From: Endozoicomonas sp965208385
GTDB taxonomy: Bacteria > Pseudomonadota > Gammaproteobacteria > Pseudomonadales > Endozoicomonadaceae
Direction: 5' to 3'
Length of the DNA: 64,000 nucleotides
NCBI GenBank assembly: GCA_965208385.1
Contig: CBDBOO010000109.1
Location: forward strand, 62,001-126,000
Positions 1-9,019 of the stretch are shown one piece after another (within the stretch, counting starts at the first letter, position 1; the number at the start of each line of letters is the position of its first letter). Below the pieces are notes generated by a model. The model saw only the letters and a list, made by a program, of their open reading frames with translations, was not told the DNA's origin and made no database searches. The translations under genes were made by a program, and so were the position numbers.

Positions 1-640
1 TCCTGCCCTTTGTTTAACAAGGCATGGAAAGGGTGCCGTGCCAAAATAAAATTGTGGGAATGCATTCGCAACCACTTTAATAGATTTGCCATAGACACAT
101 GGTGTGAGCTACTCAAGGCGGTTGCCTATATAAAATCAAAGAATAAACACAGGCCAATCACTCATATTCGCAGTCTGATACCTGACACGTCATAACAGGA
201 AGGTAGTGCCGGTTTTCAGCGTAGATGATTGACTCCCAAGTCAGCTTATTAGCTGAAAGGTATAGTTTTGTCTTCTAAAGTTAAGGGTATGTTTTTGAAA
301 TATACCTGTCATCGTCGTGTATTTATAGGGAGTGGCTGAGGACTGGGCATACTGGGTTGAAAATGGTCGTGCTTTTTGACGGTTAGGTTTTGTTCTATGA
401 GAAACCAGTATATTGATTCGACTTAGAATACCCAAAGAGCAGCGCTACCTACTTCAAAGTCGAGAAGATGGCAGTGTTGAGAGTAAGCATTATGACCATG
501 ACGATCGTTTATCTGAAAAAAGGGAGGCTGCTGAAATATATACAGCCGAATTAATTAGGATATTAGGAGATTCTGTCGGTTATACGTTGTTGCATTGATA
601 TATTGCATAGGTGAGGTGACATCCTGACACAGCGGATTAG
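1..640. other. no recognisable gene
   Basis: Only short open frames are present (10-195 and 413-598, plus strand), and neither resembles a family I know. They may be tails of decayed genes. No RNA gene, terminator or clear promoter was seen. Confidence 0.5.
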
Positions 641-694
641 TCATAATTGACCGCAACCTCGTCAATTGGCTTGTCAATGGAAAATCACCTAATC

Positions 695-727
695 TGTCCT
701 TTGTCCATAGTCCATGGACAAAGGACA
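695..727. promoter_or_regulatory. perfect palindrome, probable operator
   Basis: TGTCCTTTGTCCAT (695-708) and its exact reverse complement (714-727) are separated by AGTCC. The right arm runs into the AGGAGG ribosome-binding site of the winged-helix gene that starts at 737. Perfect 14-bp arms at this place are typical of an autorepression operator of a toxin-antitoxin pair; an mRNA hairpin that hides the ribosome site is the alternative. Confidence 0.7.
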
Positions 728-736
728 GGAGGAGCC

Positions 737-1270
737 ATGAAAGGTCAGGATATTCTGATTCTACTTAAGTTGATCTGCCTGCAACAAAAAAAACCACCAA
801 CAAACAGCTACTCCGTCAGGGCACTGTCAGCCAGTACGGGGGTGGGCAAGTCTGAGGTCAGCAACTCGCTGTCCCGCAGTGCGAAAGCGGGACTGATGAA
901 GTCAGATAGAAAGAGTAAATTGCCCAAGGCTAATGCACGGGCACTGCTGGAGTTTATTCCTAACGGCTTGAAGTATGTCTTTCCTGTTAAACCTGGTGAG
1001 CTGGTTCGAGGCATACCCACCGCTTTCGCAGCTCCGGCTCTGGCAGGCAAGCTGATGTCTGCAGGTGACTACATGTCAGTTTGGCCCGATGCCAGTGCCA
1101 ATACCATGGGTATGAAGATAGATCCTCTGTTCAGAAGTGTCCCGGATGCAGTGAAACAAGATGAGTCTCTCTATGAGCTTCTGGCACTGGTCGATGCAAT
1201 TCGGCTGGGTAATCCCAGAGAGTCACAACTGGCGATTCAGCTATTTAAAGAAAGGTTGAAAGCCCCATGA
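737..1270 (+). CDS. winged-helix DNA-binding protein, putative antitoxin
   Basis: A 177-residue protein. The first 70 residues read as a MarR/winged-helix fold (start MKGQDILILLKLICL, then SVRALSASTGVGKSEVSNSLSRS as the helix-turn-helix, then a wing). The rest is a family-specific tail. I chose ATG 737 over upstream starts because an AGGAGG site lies just before it and the homology-like region begins there. Its stop overlaps the ATG of the nucleotidyltransferase gene by ATGA, so the two are translationally coupled. Such winged-helix/nucleotidyltransferase pairs resemble AbiE-type toxin-antitoxin modules. The palindrome at 695-727 suggests autoregulation. Function is inferred from fold and context only. 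Confidence 0.65.
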   Translation: MKGQDILILLKLICLQQKKPPTNSYSVRALSASTGVGKSEVSNSLSRSAKAGLMKSDRKSKLPKANARALLEFIPNGLKYVFPVKPGELVRGIPTAFAAPALAGKLMSAGDYMSVWPDASANTMGMKIDPLFRSVPDAVKQDESLYELLALVDAIRLGNPRESQLAIQLFKERLKAP

Positions 1271-1969
1271 GCGAAACCTATAACCAGTTATTAGCCATGA
1301 TTGAAACTGTGGCCAGAGCTCTCGGTGAAGACTTGCTGTCTGAGGTGGCTTTTGTTGGAGGTTGTACTACTGGGCTCTAATGACTTTACCCGTGAAAGTA
1401 TTCGAGCGACGGATGACGTAGATCTGATCGTTAATGTCATTGGGCACAGTCAGTGGTATCAACTGAAAGATCAGTTGAAAGAGAAAGGCTTCAGTGAATC
1501 CATGGAAGATGACGTTACCTGTCGTCTTCGTCTTGGAGAGTTGCAGGTTGATATTATGCCGGATGATGCATCAGTGCTTGGCTTCAGTAATCGCTGGTAT
1601 TCAGAAGCCTTGAAGACTGCTCAACCAATGAAGATCACTGATGATCTGAATATTCGACTGCTGACTCCGCCTTATTTTATCGCAACCAAACTGGATGTAT
1701 GGTTGGGTCGTGGTAAAGGCGACGCGTATCACCGAGACTTGGAAGACTTACTGAATCTGTTTGATGGTAGGCCAGCTTTGGTAGAGGAGTTATCAATGGC
1801 TCCCGAAGAACTACAGGCATTTGTTGCAGACGAAATCTCAAAGCTGCTGGAACTCAGTGATTTTGAATATGCTGTTCAAAGCACTGCAAAAGGCGACCAG
1901 CAACGGGAAGTAATTATTTTTGAGCGGCTGGAAGCTGTCAGTCATTTGAAGGGAGCTAAAAACCAGTGA
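1267..1969 (+). pseudogene. nucleotidyltransferase-fold toxin-like gene, frameshifted
   Basis: Reading from ATG 1267 gives 37 codons ending VAFVGGCTTGL before TAA at 1378-1380. The next frame carries on at once with NDFTRESIRATDDVDLIV and runs to 1969. GG...T and DDVDL are the nucleotidyltransferase (MNT/AbiEii-type) active-site motifs, so the two frames are one gene with a single indel near 1372-1380. The C-terminal half contains YFIATKLDVWLGRGKGD and HRDLEDLLNL, usual for this family of nucleotidyltransferases. It is coupled to the winged-helix gene upstream. Either the toxin is dead or one base is miscalled. Confidence 0.65.
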
Positions 1970-2185
1970 CGGTTATTGCTCAGAGGCAATCAGTCAAAAG
2001 ACCGAGAACTCCGGATAACCGGAATGCGTTTACCTATGCAAGAAACGAACAAAGAACACTATCTCTGGTGTGTTCTGAGAGAAAATCGTTTTGCCATGAT
2101 GAACAATAACTTTTCCTAGCCTGAAGATATTACGGACTGTCTGACAACATCCAGATCCGTAACTGGATAGTGTTAAATTATCGGT

Positions 2186-2500
2186 ATATTTAGTTTTTGG
2201 TTGTATTTTTTGCTCATATTTAGTTTTTCAGACTGACATTTAGTTTTTTATCGTGAAATAGTCGACGGTTTAGTTTCATGTTATGGGGCTCGAACTATGA
2301 GCATGATCTGTTCTATCAAATAAGCGAAATCTACCAGAATCCAGTAAAATCAAGGGATTAAGGTCAGTCTGTCATTACCACTGACATGATCATGGCTCTA
2401 TCTATCAAATAACCATCAAATAAAAACCATCCTTCGAATATTTAGTTTTTGATAGAAAAATAAGGCTATATTTAGTTTCCTATGACAATATTTAGTTTTT
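2186..2500. repeat. two clusters of phased ATATTTAGTTTTT repeats
   Basis: The motif ATATTTAGTTTTT begins at 2186, 2216 and 2236 (the last with C at position 2) and again at 2438, 2468 and 2488 (the middle copy ends early as TTTCC). Start-to-start distances are 30 then 20 bp in both clusters, that is whole helical turns. A weaker GTTTAGTTT lies at 2268-2276. The second cluster ends 9 bp before the fic ATG at 2510. Likely protein-binding sites that control fic; iterons are a less likely reading since no replication gene is adjacent. No coding gene lies between 1970 and 2509. Confidence 0.75.
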
Positions 2501-2509
2501 ACCGTCTAA

Positions 2510-4003
2510 ATGAAGGCTCAATTTATGCCTGAACCTCTTGGTTATGAGTGGCTGAAAGAACATTACCACCTTAATGTAGTGCCCCATCATGTCCGCTCTT
2601 ATACCGGCGGATTACTGGGAACCAAAGCCAATCAGGTGCAGCGCCATGAGGTGATGGAACAAAACTATGCCGAGTCACACAGTCCGGACGCTACGATCGC
2701 CGGCCATACCCTTTTTGCCCTCAAGCATGAAGGCATTAATCCGGGCTATCTGAAGCAGGTATTCCAGATTGATGACGTAGCCGAACAGATCGTTAATCAA
2801 GTAAAACAGCGTCCCAACAGTCAATGGACTCGTCGATTATGGTTTTGGTACGAATATCTGACCGATCAGCAGCTTCCTTTACCAGACTGCAAAGCGGTGA
2901 AGTATGAGCCGGTTCTCAATGAACAGGAATATTTCACAGCCCGACCTGAGAATGTGCGTCGCTACTGCCTGAGGAACAACCTTCCCGGTCACCCTCGCTT
3001 CCTGCCCCTGGTAAGAAAAGCCGACGCAATGGCATTAGAGATGAACACCAACTTGAAAGAGTGTCTTCAAGAGGTTCTGGCTGACTACGACGAAACAGTG
3101 TTTGCCCGTGCATCCCGCTTTCTGACTACTTATGAAACCCGTACCTCATCAGAAATTGAATCGGAAAACATTACGCCGGATAAATACATTCGTTTTGGTC
3201 GGGCGTTGGAAATGGCGGGGAGAACACCTTTAACCAAAGTCAGGCTGATTGAAATCCAGAACATCATTAAAGATGGTCATCAGCAGGAACCGGATTATCG
3301 GGTAGAGCAAAACTACATTGGTGGCCCCGGTTCACAAGGAGTGGCATTGACACCTCCTAAACCGGAACATATTGAAGACCTGATGGACGACTGGTTTTTA
3401 ATGGTTGAACGACTTGCAGATTCTGACATACCCGCAACAGTGCGAGCCGGAATACTGTCAGCCAGTTTTGTTTATCTTCACCCGTTTATGGACGGTAATG
3501 GTCGGGTAAGCCGTTATCTGATTCAGGATGTACTGGCAAAGTCAGGTTTGTTGCAACCGGGTATTATCCTTCCAGTGTCTGGTGGCATCCTGAATCGTCA
3601 GCAGAACTATTATCAGACACTGGATCAAGTGTCACAGGCCATTTGCAACCAAACCGCTTTCTATATTGATGAAGCCGGGCATATCACTATTGAAGGGGAA
3701 ACAGATCACCTGTTCCGCTACCTTGACCTGACCCATTATTGTCAGTGGTTGTGCGAAGTGATTCGTGACGTGGCAGAACACCTGTTACCCCGAGAAATTG
3801 ATACTCTGATCACCGCCGATAAGCTTTATCAGGCTCTAGATAAAGTGCTGGAACTTTCTGCCAAAGAATTACGGCTAATGGTGAAAATTATTCTGGATAA
3901 CAAAGGGAAGCTCAGTAAACGCAAACAAAAGCAGTTCGAGTTTCTGACGGAAGCTGATTTCCAGCAAGTTGAACAGATATGCCGGACGGTATTGGTCAAA
4001 TAA
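2510..4003 (+). CDS. Fic-domain protein (AMP-transferase family)
   Basis: A 497-residue protein of the large Fic/DOC family. The catalytic motif HPFMDGNGR, followed by VSR, starts at His324, matching HxFx(D/E)GNGRxxR, so all the residues needed for AMP transfer are there. TSSEIES at residues 212-218 fits the intramolecular inhibitory helix of class II Fic proteins, although the usual Gly/Asn after the Glu is Ser here. The N-terminal 110 residues look like the Fic_N region and the C-terminal 130 residues like a winged-helix regulatory domain. It stands alone, without a separate antitoxin gene, which agrees with built-in inhibition. The repeats upstream probably bind a regulator, possibly Fic itself through its C-terminal domain. 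The target protein cannot be told from sequence. Confidence 0.9.
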   Translation: MKAQFMPEPLGYEWLKEHYHLNVVPHHVRSYTGGLLGTKANQVQRHEVMEQNYAESHSPDATIAGHTLFALKHEGINPGYLKQVFQIDDVAEQIVNQVKQRPNSQWTRRLWFWYEYLTDQQLPLPDCKAVKYEPVLNEQEYFTARPENVRRYCLRNNLPGHPRFLPLVRKADAMALEMNTNLKECLQEVLADYDETVFARASRFLTTYETRTSSEIESENITPDKYIRFGRALEMAGRTPLTKVRLIEIQNIIKDGHQQEPDYRVEQNYIGGPGSQGVALTPPKPEHIEDLMDDWFLMVERLADSDIPATVRAGILSASFVYLHPFMDGNGRVSRYLIQDVLAKSGLLQPGIILPVSGGILNRQQNYYQTLDQVSQAICNQTAFYIDEAGHITIEGETDHLFRYLDLTHYCQWLCEVIRDVAEHLLPREIDTLITADKLYQALDKVLELSAKELRLMVKIILDNKGKLSKRKQKQFEFLTEADFQQVEQICRTVLVK

Positions 4004-4604
4004 CCCCTTCTCATTAAAATAGGGGTAGATGACCCCCCTGTATCAGCATTGAAAACACTAAATTCTGGGTTAAAAGTTCAAACTACAAGCGTCCGCTACA
4101 GAATCAAGTATACAAAAAAGCCATGTATAAGTGTCATTAGTGCAGACTTAACTCGTTATTCTATAGTGAGGAAAAATAATTTCCGGTCAAACATTCCACA
4201 TAACCAAATTAAAATGCAATCTCTAACGCTTTTGTTGACCGAAAATGCTGAGCCTAAAAAATACCCGCAAGCACAATTTTTGGCAGACTGGGTCATTGAT
4301 CTGTGAGGAGCGTGGAGACAAAGTCAGGCCTTCAGTTAACGGTAAACCATTACCCGAATCGAAGGTATACAACAGGGTGTAAATAAGAATGGTATCCAGA
4401 GTAGAAATCACAACACACGGTCTGTGCATATTCAAATTCCAGTATGCACAAGGAGAAGCTGTAGATTCCAAACCAACACAGGAGAATCAAAGCCAGACAG
4501 ACTAATACAAAGGTGCCTCAGGGAAAACTGAACCCTCTGGATTATCCGAGGCAGACAACAAGTGACTGGCTTTGAAATCAATAAAAAGCTCTTTTTCTTG
4601 AGTT
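4004..4604. other. no recognisable gene
   Basis: Only short overlapping open frames on both strands (for example 4049-4306 plus and 4223-4471 minus) with no family resemblance. Nothing further is seen. Confidence 0.4.
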
Positions 4605-4764
4605 ATACCAATTCCGCTTTCTAATTATGATAATGAGCAAGGCATTTTGAACTGTTGGGCAAGGCGGAATGACGAGTAATAGCGGGCTATTGCGAGGAAT
4701 TCCAACGAAGATCCAGCGGTTCAGAATGGCGGCGCAATTCATGTTTAGAAGATGGAATTGGTAT
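4605..4764. mobile_element. 160-bp MITE with IS630-type ends
   Basis: The left end ATACCAATTCCGCTTTCTAA (4605-4624) is mirrored at the right end (TTTAGAAGATGGAATTGGTAT, ending 4764) with few mismatches. There is no room for a transposase. The first 30 bases match the left end of the IS630 element at 47771 closely (ATACCATTTCCGTTTTCTAA there), so this is best seen as a non-autonomous derivative of that IS family. TA bases flank it, as expected for IS630/Tc1-type insertion. Confidence 0.7.
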
Positions 4765-4832
4765 TACATAAGATGCTTTGGTAATGAATCAGGTGTGATT
4801 CACTACCAATATTTTGCGATAAAAACCAAAAC

Positions 4833-5670
4833 CTATCTTGCTTTAACAGAAACATAAACCCCGTTTTTCGGCCTTGTGGTCACACGACTAATGGCTTCAG
4901 GCTCAACGGTATCTGTGTAGCTTAACTTAAAGCTCGTCAGAATATGAGCCAGTATAATAACGGCTTCCTGATGCGCAAAAGCAGCGCCCATGCAAATTCT
5001 TTGCCCTTTGCCGTAAGGGAAAAACCCCTGAGAAAGACTGTCTGCATGCATCGGGCATTTCTGTTGGGCTTCTTCATTGTTTTTGTTGAAGCGCTCAGGC
5101 TCAAAGTTATGAGGGTCTTTCCAATGATTGGTGCTTCGTTGAATTAGCCAAGGTGATACAACAACCAGTGAGCCTTCTTTGACTTCTTTCTTTCTCATAG
5201 TGGCGGGGCAAGCAGATTCGCGCATAAAGAAGCTAACCGGTGGATAAAGTCTTAAAGACTCTTTAAATACATTACCTGTTTTAACGAGCTTTTTAACATG
5301 CTCAAAGGCCAAAGGCTGGCCTTGTGTAACAGACTGAATCTCGGAGTGTAATTCTTCCTGCCAATCTGGTGATTTAGCGAGAAGGTACAGAGTCCAGGTT
5401 AAAGCCGATGCAGAGGTTTCATGTCCGGCCAGAAAAATAAAGGCAATATGATCAATCACTTCTTCTCTGGAAAATACTTTGCCTGATTCGGGGTGCTTTG
5501 CTTTGATAATGGCGTCCAGCATATCCTTTTCTTCGTAGGCTTCTTTGGCTTCTGAGTCCAGACTATGAAAAGCATCAAGACGTTTCTGAACCATGGGTCG
5601 TACAATGTTGCGTATTTTAACGGCTTCTTTTTGAGCTTTACGGGTAAAAATACCGAAAGGCAATTTATAC
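4833..5670 (-). pseudogene. cytochrome P450, C-terminal piece
   Basis: About 280 residues holding the diagnostic P450 parts in order: the I-helix oxygen-binding motif AGHETSAS, the K-helix ExxR (ESLRLYPP), the PERF region (FEPERF) and the heme-ligand loop FPYGKGQRICMG with the axial Cys. The gene is cut at 5670 by the IS1634 element; the apparent start Met comes from IS sequence. Removing the IS and one copy of the 6-bp target duplication joins ...ILKLY to KLPFGIFTRK, as a P450 would read. Earlier parts lie at 7626-7768, 8883-9019 and 10451-10792. P450s are heme monooxygenases needing a ferredoxin or reductase partner, which is not seen here; substrate unknown. Confidence 0.9.
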
Positions 5671-7625
5671 CCGTCATTCACCACCTACTTTGATATTTCC
5701 CCTACCCCTGCAGCGCAAGGGTTTTGAAATTTGACCACCTTATTGTAAGCATAAACGTACTTCTCCTGATAACGAGTACCCAATCAACCTTTCATGGATA
5801 TCCATTCATGAAAAACACAAACAAGAAAAAACCTCACCTTCAGCAGCCGGAGATGACAGGGACAAGCCTCCGTGCATTGATCTTGCTGCTCTCACACTCC
5901 CTCTTGAGTCAGGAATAAATTGATTGGTACGTTGACCCTAATATAAAGATAATTGTCGCCTGATTCTCCGAGATGCCAATCACGTGCTTCTCCGTTCCGT
6001 TGATCGTCTGCACATAAATGCCATCAAAGCAGCAGAAAATCCATCTGCCCGTTGGGTTCTGGGCTGGCTTTTTCTTCATGTCCGGGAACGTTCGGCTCTG
6101 CTTCTTCAACTCATAACGGATTCGATGTTGGATAGCAGCATAGACCATCAGGCAAAGTGTCATCACCATTAACAATGCCTCAATGCGTTCCGGTTTCTTC
6201 AGATAGAGGGAAGACACCAGAAAGTCCGGACTTTTTAGAAAGCGAAAGCCTCGTTCAACCTGTTGCTGTGATTTGTACGTCCTCAGTAGTTCAGCGCTGT
6301 CCAGTCGAGTAGTATTAATGTCGTTGGTAGCCAGCACAAAACAACCCAGTGATGCTTCGGCATCCTGCCGGGTTTGCACAGCGATCGAGCAACAACTTGT
6401 TACGTAATATTCCAGGTGGTCGGGTTCCGCTCCATTAACAGGTCGTCCTTTGCTCTTGTAGCAGGGCTTGGCGATAACCTGAGCCTCAGCCTGACAAAGT
6501 TCAGACTGCTTCTGCCATTGCCTAAAGCTTCCATGGCCTCCCCTTCGCACTGGAACGCTTTTTTGCTCAACTTTTCCAGTCTCTCGCACTCTTTCAGAGA
6601 CTTTTTCTGCATACGCCTTGTCAGCGTCTTCTGTTCGGTTTCCTGGCGTTGCTGGTTGCGAAACAAAACCCAGCGTTGCTCTACGTTCGCATAATTAGAC
6701 GACACTTCTGTAGCTTCGTAATGGTCAAACCCCTCCACTGCTTTCATGGTTCGTGAAGGCGCACTCCTTACCAGCTCTTTGGCGGCACCAATATTGAGAG
6801 GAACTCTGGAAATAAACAGCTGATCCTGCTGGTCAAGTTCCTGGATTGTCCCTGCCACATACAATGCTGCATCGCCAATAAAATAGCGGGCTTCCAGTGC
6901 GGCTTTGAAACTCTTCAAGTGCTTGGAAACCACCTGTTTGAAACTGGTCTTATCAGTCACATTGCCACTGGTTGCTTTCATAAACAATGGGATGCCTGCC
7001 CGGTTTTCAGTCAACAGAAGCAATATGGCCTGGTTCAAATCCGGGCGGTGATCCCGGCTGTAACCTTTGCAAAGCCTGATGCAGTTGAGGTCTTCATCGC
7101 TCAGATCGCTATCGCTATTATAACGACCATCGACGTGGAAGCCGGTGCCATCAAGGTTCAGCGCGTCGCAAGGCAATTTGAGATGAGTTGCAACCTTGAT
7201 AGCCAGCTCAAAATAGACTTTACTGACATCCAGATCAAAGAGTTCATCCAGTGCTCTTCCCAGAATCTTGTCGTTTAAATGCTCTGGTTTAATCCCTTCC
7301 CTGATCAGTTTGTTGAGAGGTTTATTGGCAAAGAACTGGGGGAACATATGGAGAGATTGCCCCGTAAAGCCGAGGCCATTGAGGATCATGCCGACAATGG
7401 CTTCACCGTGGGAGACATTCCATTCATCCGCTACCTTGGGTGCACGTCTGTCAATGTGATCGGCTATGCCCAGCTCTTTGCACATACCTGCCACCAGGCC
7501 GAGGTGATCCATGTTCTGAATCTGAGTGCGATATTGAATAGGAGGCATAAGGCTGTTTCCTGATATTTGCTTTTTTGATAAATAGCAGAAATCAGGAAAA
7601 TGTCAGGTTAGGTGGTGAATGTCGG
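5671..7625 (-). mobile_element. IS1634-family insertion sequence, copy 1 (inverted relative to copy 2)
   Basis: Ends CCGTCATTCACCACCTA (5671) and the reverse of CCGACATTCACCACCTA (ending 7625), 1955 bp, flanked by the 6-bp duplication TTATAC (5665-5670 and 7626-7631). It lies within the P450 gene. It is one base shorter than copy 2 (16241-18196), and that base is the frameshift in its transposase gene. Confidence 0.92.
5909..7548 (-). pseudogene. IS1634 transposase, 1-bp deletion
   Basis: Two frames (7548 to about 6530, and from there to 5909) match the 546-residue transposase of copy 2 almost base for base. Copy 1 reads GAAGCTTTAGGC where copy 2 reads GAAGCCTTTAGGC, so one C is missing and the frame ends soon after. 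The N-terminal region is the DUF4277-type domain of IS1634; the DDE residues are in LNLDGTGF, FIGDAALY and QQVERGFRFLK. This copy is probably dead but could be moved by the transposase of copy 2. Confidence 0.9.
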
Positions 7626-7768
7626 TTATACAGTTTTAAAATAAAACTGCGTTGAGCTTGTTTCTGAAAATCATGGAAGGCATCAAAAAGAATCGTTGAA
7701 TTTTTTCTACTGAGTTCGGTAGAAAAAATAAAACGGTAAATAACATCGGCTGTTACATGAGTTGCATA
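7626..7768 (-). pseudogene. cytochrome P450, internal piece
   Basis: The minus strand reads TYATHVTADVIYRFIFSTEL through DAFHDFQKQAQRSFILKLY, the C- to E-helix region of a P450. It lies between IS1634 copy 1 and the IS1595 element and is in frame with both neighbouring pieces once the duplicated target bases are removed. Confidence 0.88.
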
Positions 7769-8882
7769 GGCTATGTTCCCGTTAATAGTTGAAAGCACCA
7801 ATGTTCCACTATTCGGCTGACGAATCGGTCAGTTGTTAACTCGATAGTTCCTGTTAAATCACGCCTCCAAGCCAGGTAATGCGGGAGATAGCGGGTAGCA
7901 ACTCCATGGAACGCACCTCTAATCCAGCGCTTTAAATGGCTGTGATAGGTGTTAACATGCTGAATATGATAAATACCTTCCAGAACATGTTGACCTGCTG
8001 ATGTCACCAGTTCTTTGAACTCAAATCCAAGTTTCTCCGCAAGCTTTTCGTGTGCAAGGTGTGCATCTGCACAGACCGTTGCAGAAATCGATATGCGACC
8101 GTTCAAATGGCGACACAGTTCATCGGCACTCTCGTTTTTCAAAATGCCATCTACAGTGTGTCGTTTACGGTCACGAGCCACCATTACCGGGACTTTTCGG
8201 GCTTTATTCGGATCATTACCACGCTTACGTGAAGGTCTTGGAAGGTCATTTTTTTGTCCTTTGAAGGATTCCCGAAAAAAAGTTTCGTCAAGTTCGACAA
8301 TTTCGCAAAGCTCTTCTGCCTGATCATTATTTATCACTTCAAGGAAGCGATGCCGCCAGCGGAAGGCTGTTTTCAAATCAATATCATACTCATTGGCTGA
8401 TGATCGTAAGGTCAGGGAATAAGTCATACCAGTCAAATAGGTATTCCACTTTTCTGGGTGTCTAAGTCTTGCCAGAGGCGTTCCACTGAAGGCATTAAAA
8501 GTTATGTTACAAGTCTTGCAGCGATATCGCTGCCTCCCTCCCTCCTTGAGTACCCCAGAGACCGATATTCTGACTTGTGCATTTGGGACACTGTGGACTT
8601 TCTGAAAACTGGGTAAGTATGCTCATTTCCAAGTCGGAATCAGGGGGCTTATTTTTCAAACAAGATTCACTGCAATTTAGTGATGAATCAGTTTTTTCTG
8701 CTATTTCTCCGCTATCAATTTGGGTACTGAGAAGTGTACTGTTGAGAATATCCCGCTGCTCACTGGTTAATAATGAAATGGAATTAATAAAATTCTGGAA
8801 GAGTTCAGATTGCATAACATGCCCCTGAAACATAGAAGACATGGGAAGTTTAGCTTATTCGACTAGTAAGGGGAACATAGCC
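7769..8882 (-). mobile_element. IS1595-family insertion sequence
   Basis: 1114 bp with terminal inverted repeats GGCTATGTTCCC...GGGAACATAGCC and a 9-bp target duplication AGTTGCATA (7760-7768 and 8883-8891). Inserted in the P450 gene. Its ends are shared with the 232-bp MITEs at 12606, 13195 and 48201, making it, or an intact relative, their likely driver. Confidence 0.9.
7771..8842 (-). pseudogene. IS1595-family transposase, frameshifted
   Basis: The N-terminal frame (from 8842) ends in the zinc-ribbon start CPKCTSQNIGLWGTQGGR. The rest, with the second Cys pair CKTC, follows in another frame and continues as the ISXO2-like DDE domain (ELDETFF, CADAHLAHEK, NTYHSHLKRW) to a stop inside the terminal repeat. 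The break is a GGGA unit present once too often (GGAGGGAGGGAGG near 8525-8540); taking out 4 bases gives TQGGRQRYRCKTC in one frame. A slippage duplication is the simplest cause. Confidence 0.85.
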
Positions 8883-9019
8883 AGTTGCATAGGTGTCTAT
8901 GTGCAAACCACGGGCGGGCGCTGATGCTTTATCGGCATTAATGCTGTCTACAATATTGCTGGCGCAGCTGTCCATTTTACTAAAAGCACGTTTCAAGTGA
9001 GCGTGAGCAAAAGCGCCCA
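8883..9019 (-). pseudogene. cytochrome P450, internal piece
   Basis: The minus strand reads GAFAHAHLKRAFSKMDSCAS and on to SAPARGLHIDTYAT, the P450 C-helix region. It is bounded by the IS4 element (9020) and the IS1595 element (8882), and overlaps both target duplications. Confidence 0.85.

Noticed and set aside
1..195. Transposase C-terminus at the left edge
   Set aside because: Aromatic-rich text of 61 codons looks vaguely like an IS tail, but no motif allows a call.
2186..2500. CRISPR array
   Set aside because: Units are 13 bp, spacers are 7-17 bp and there are only six copies in two clusters; no cas genes.
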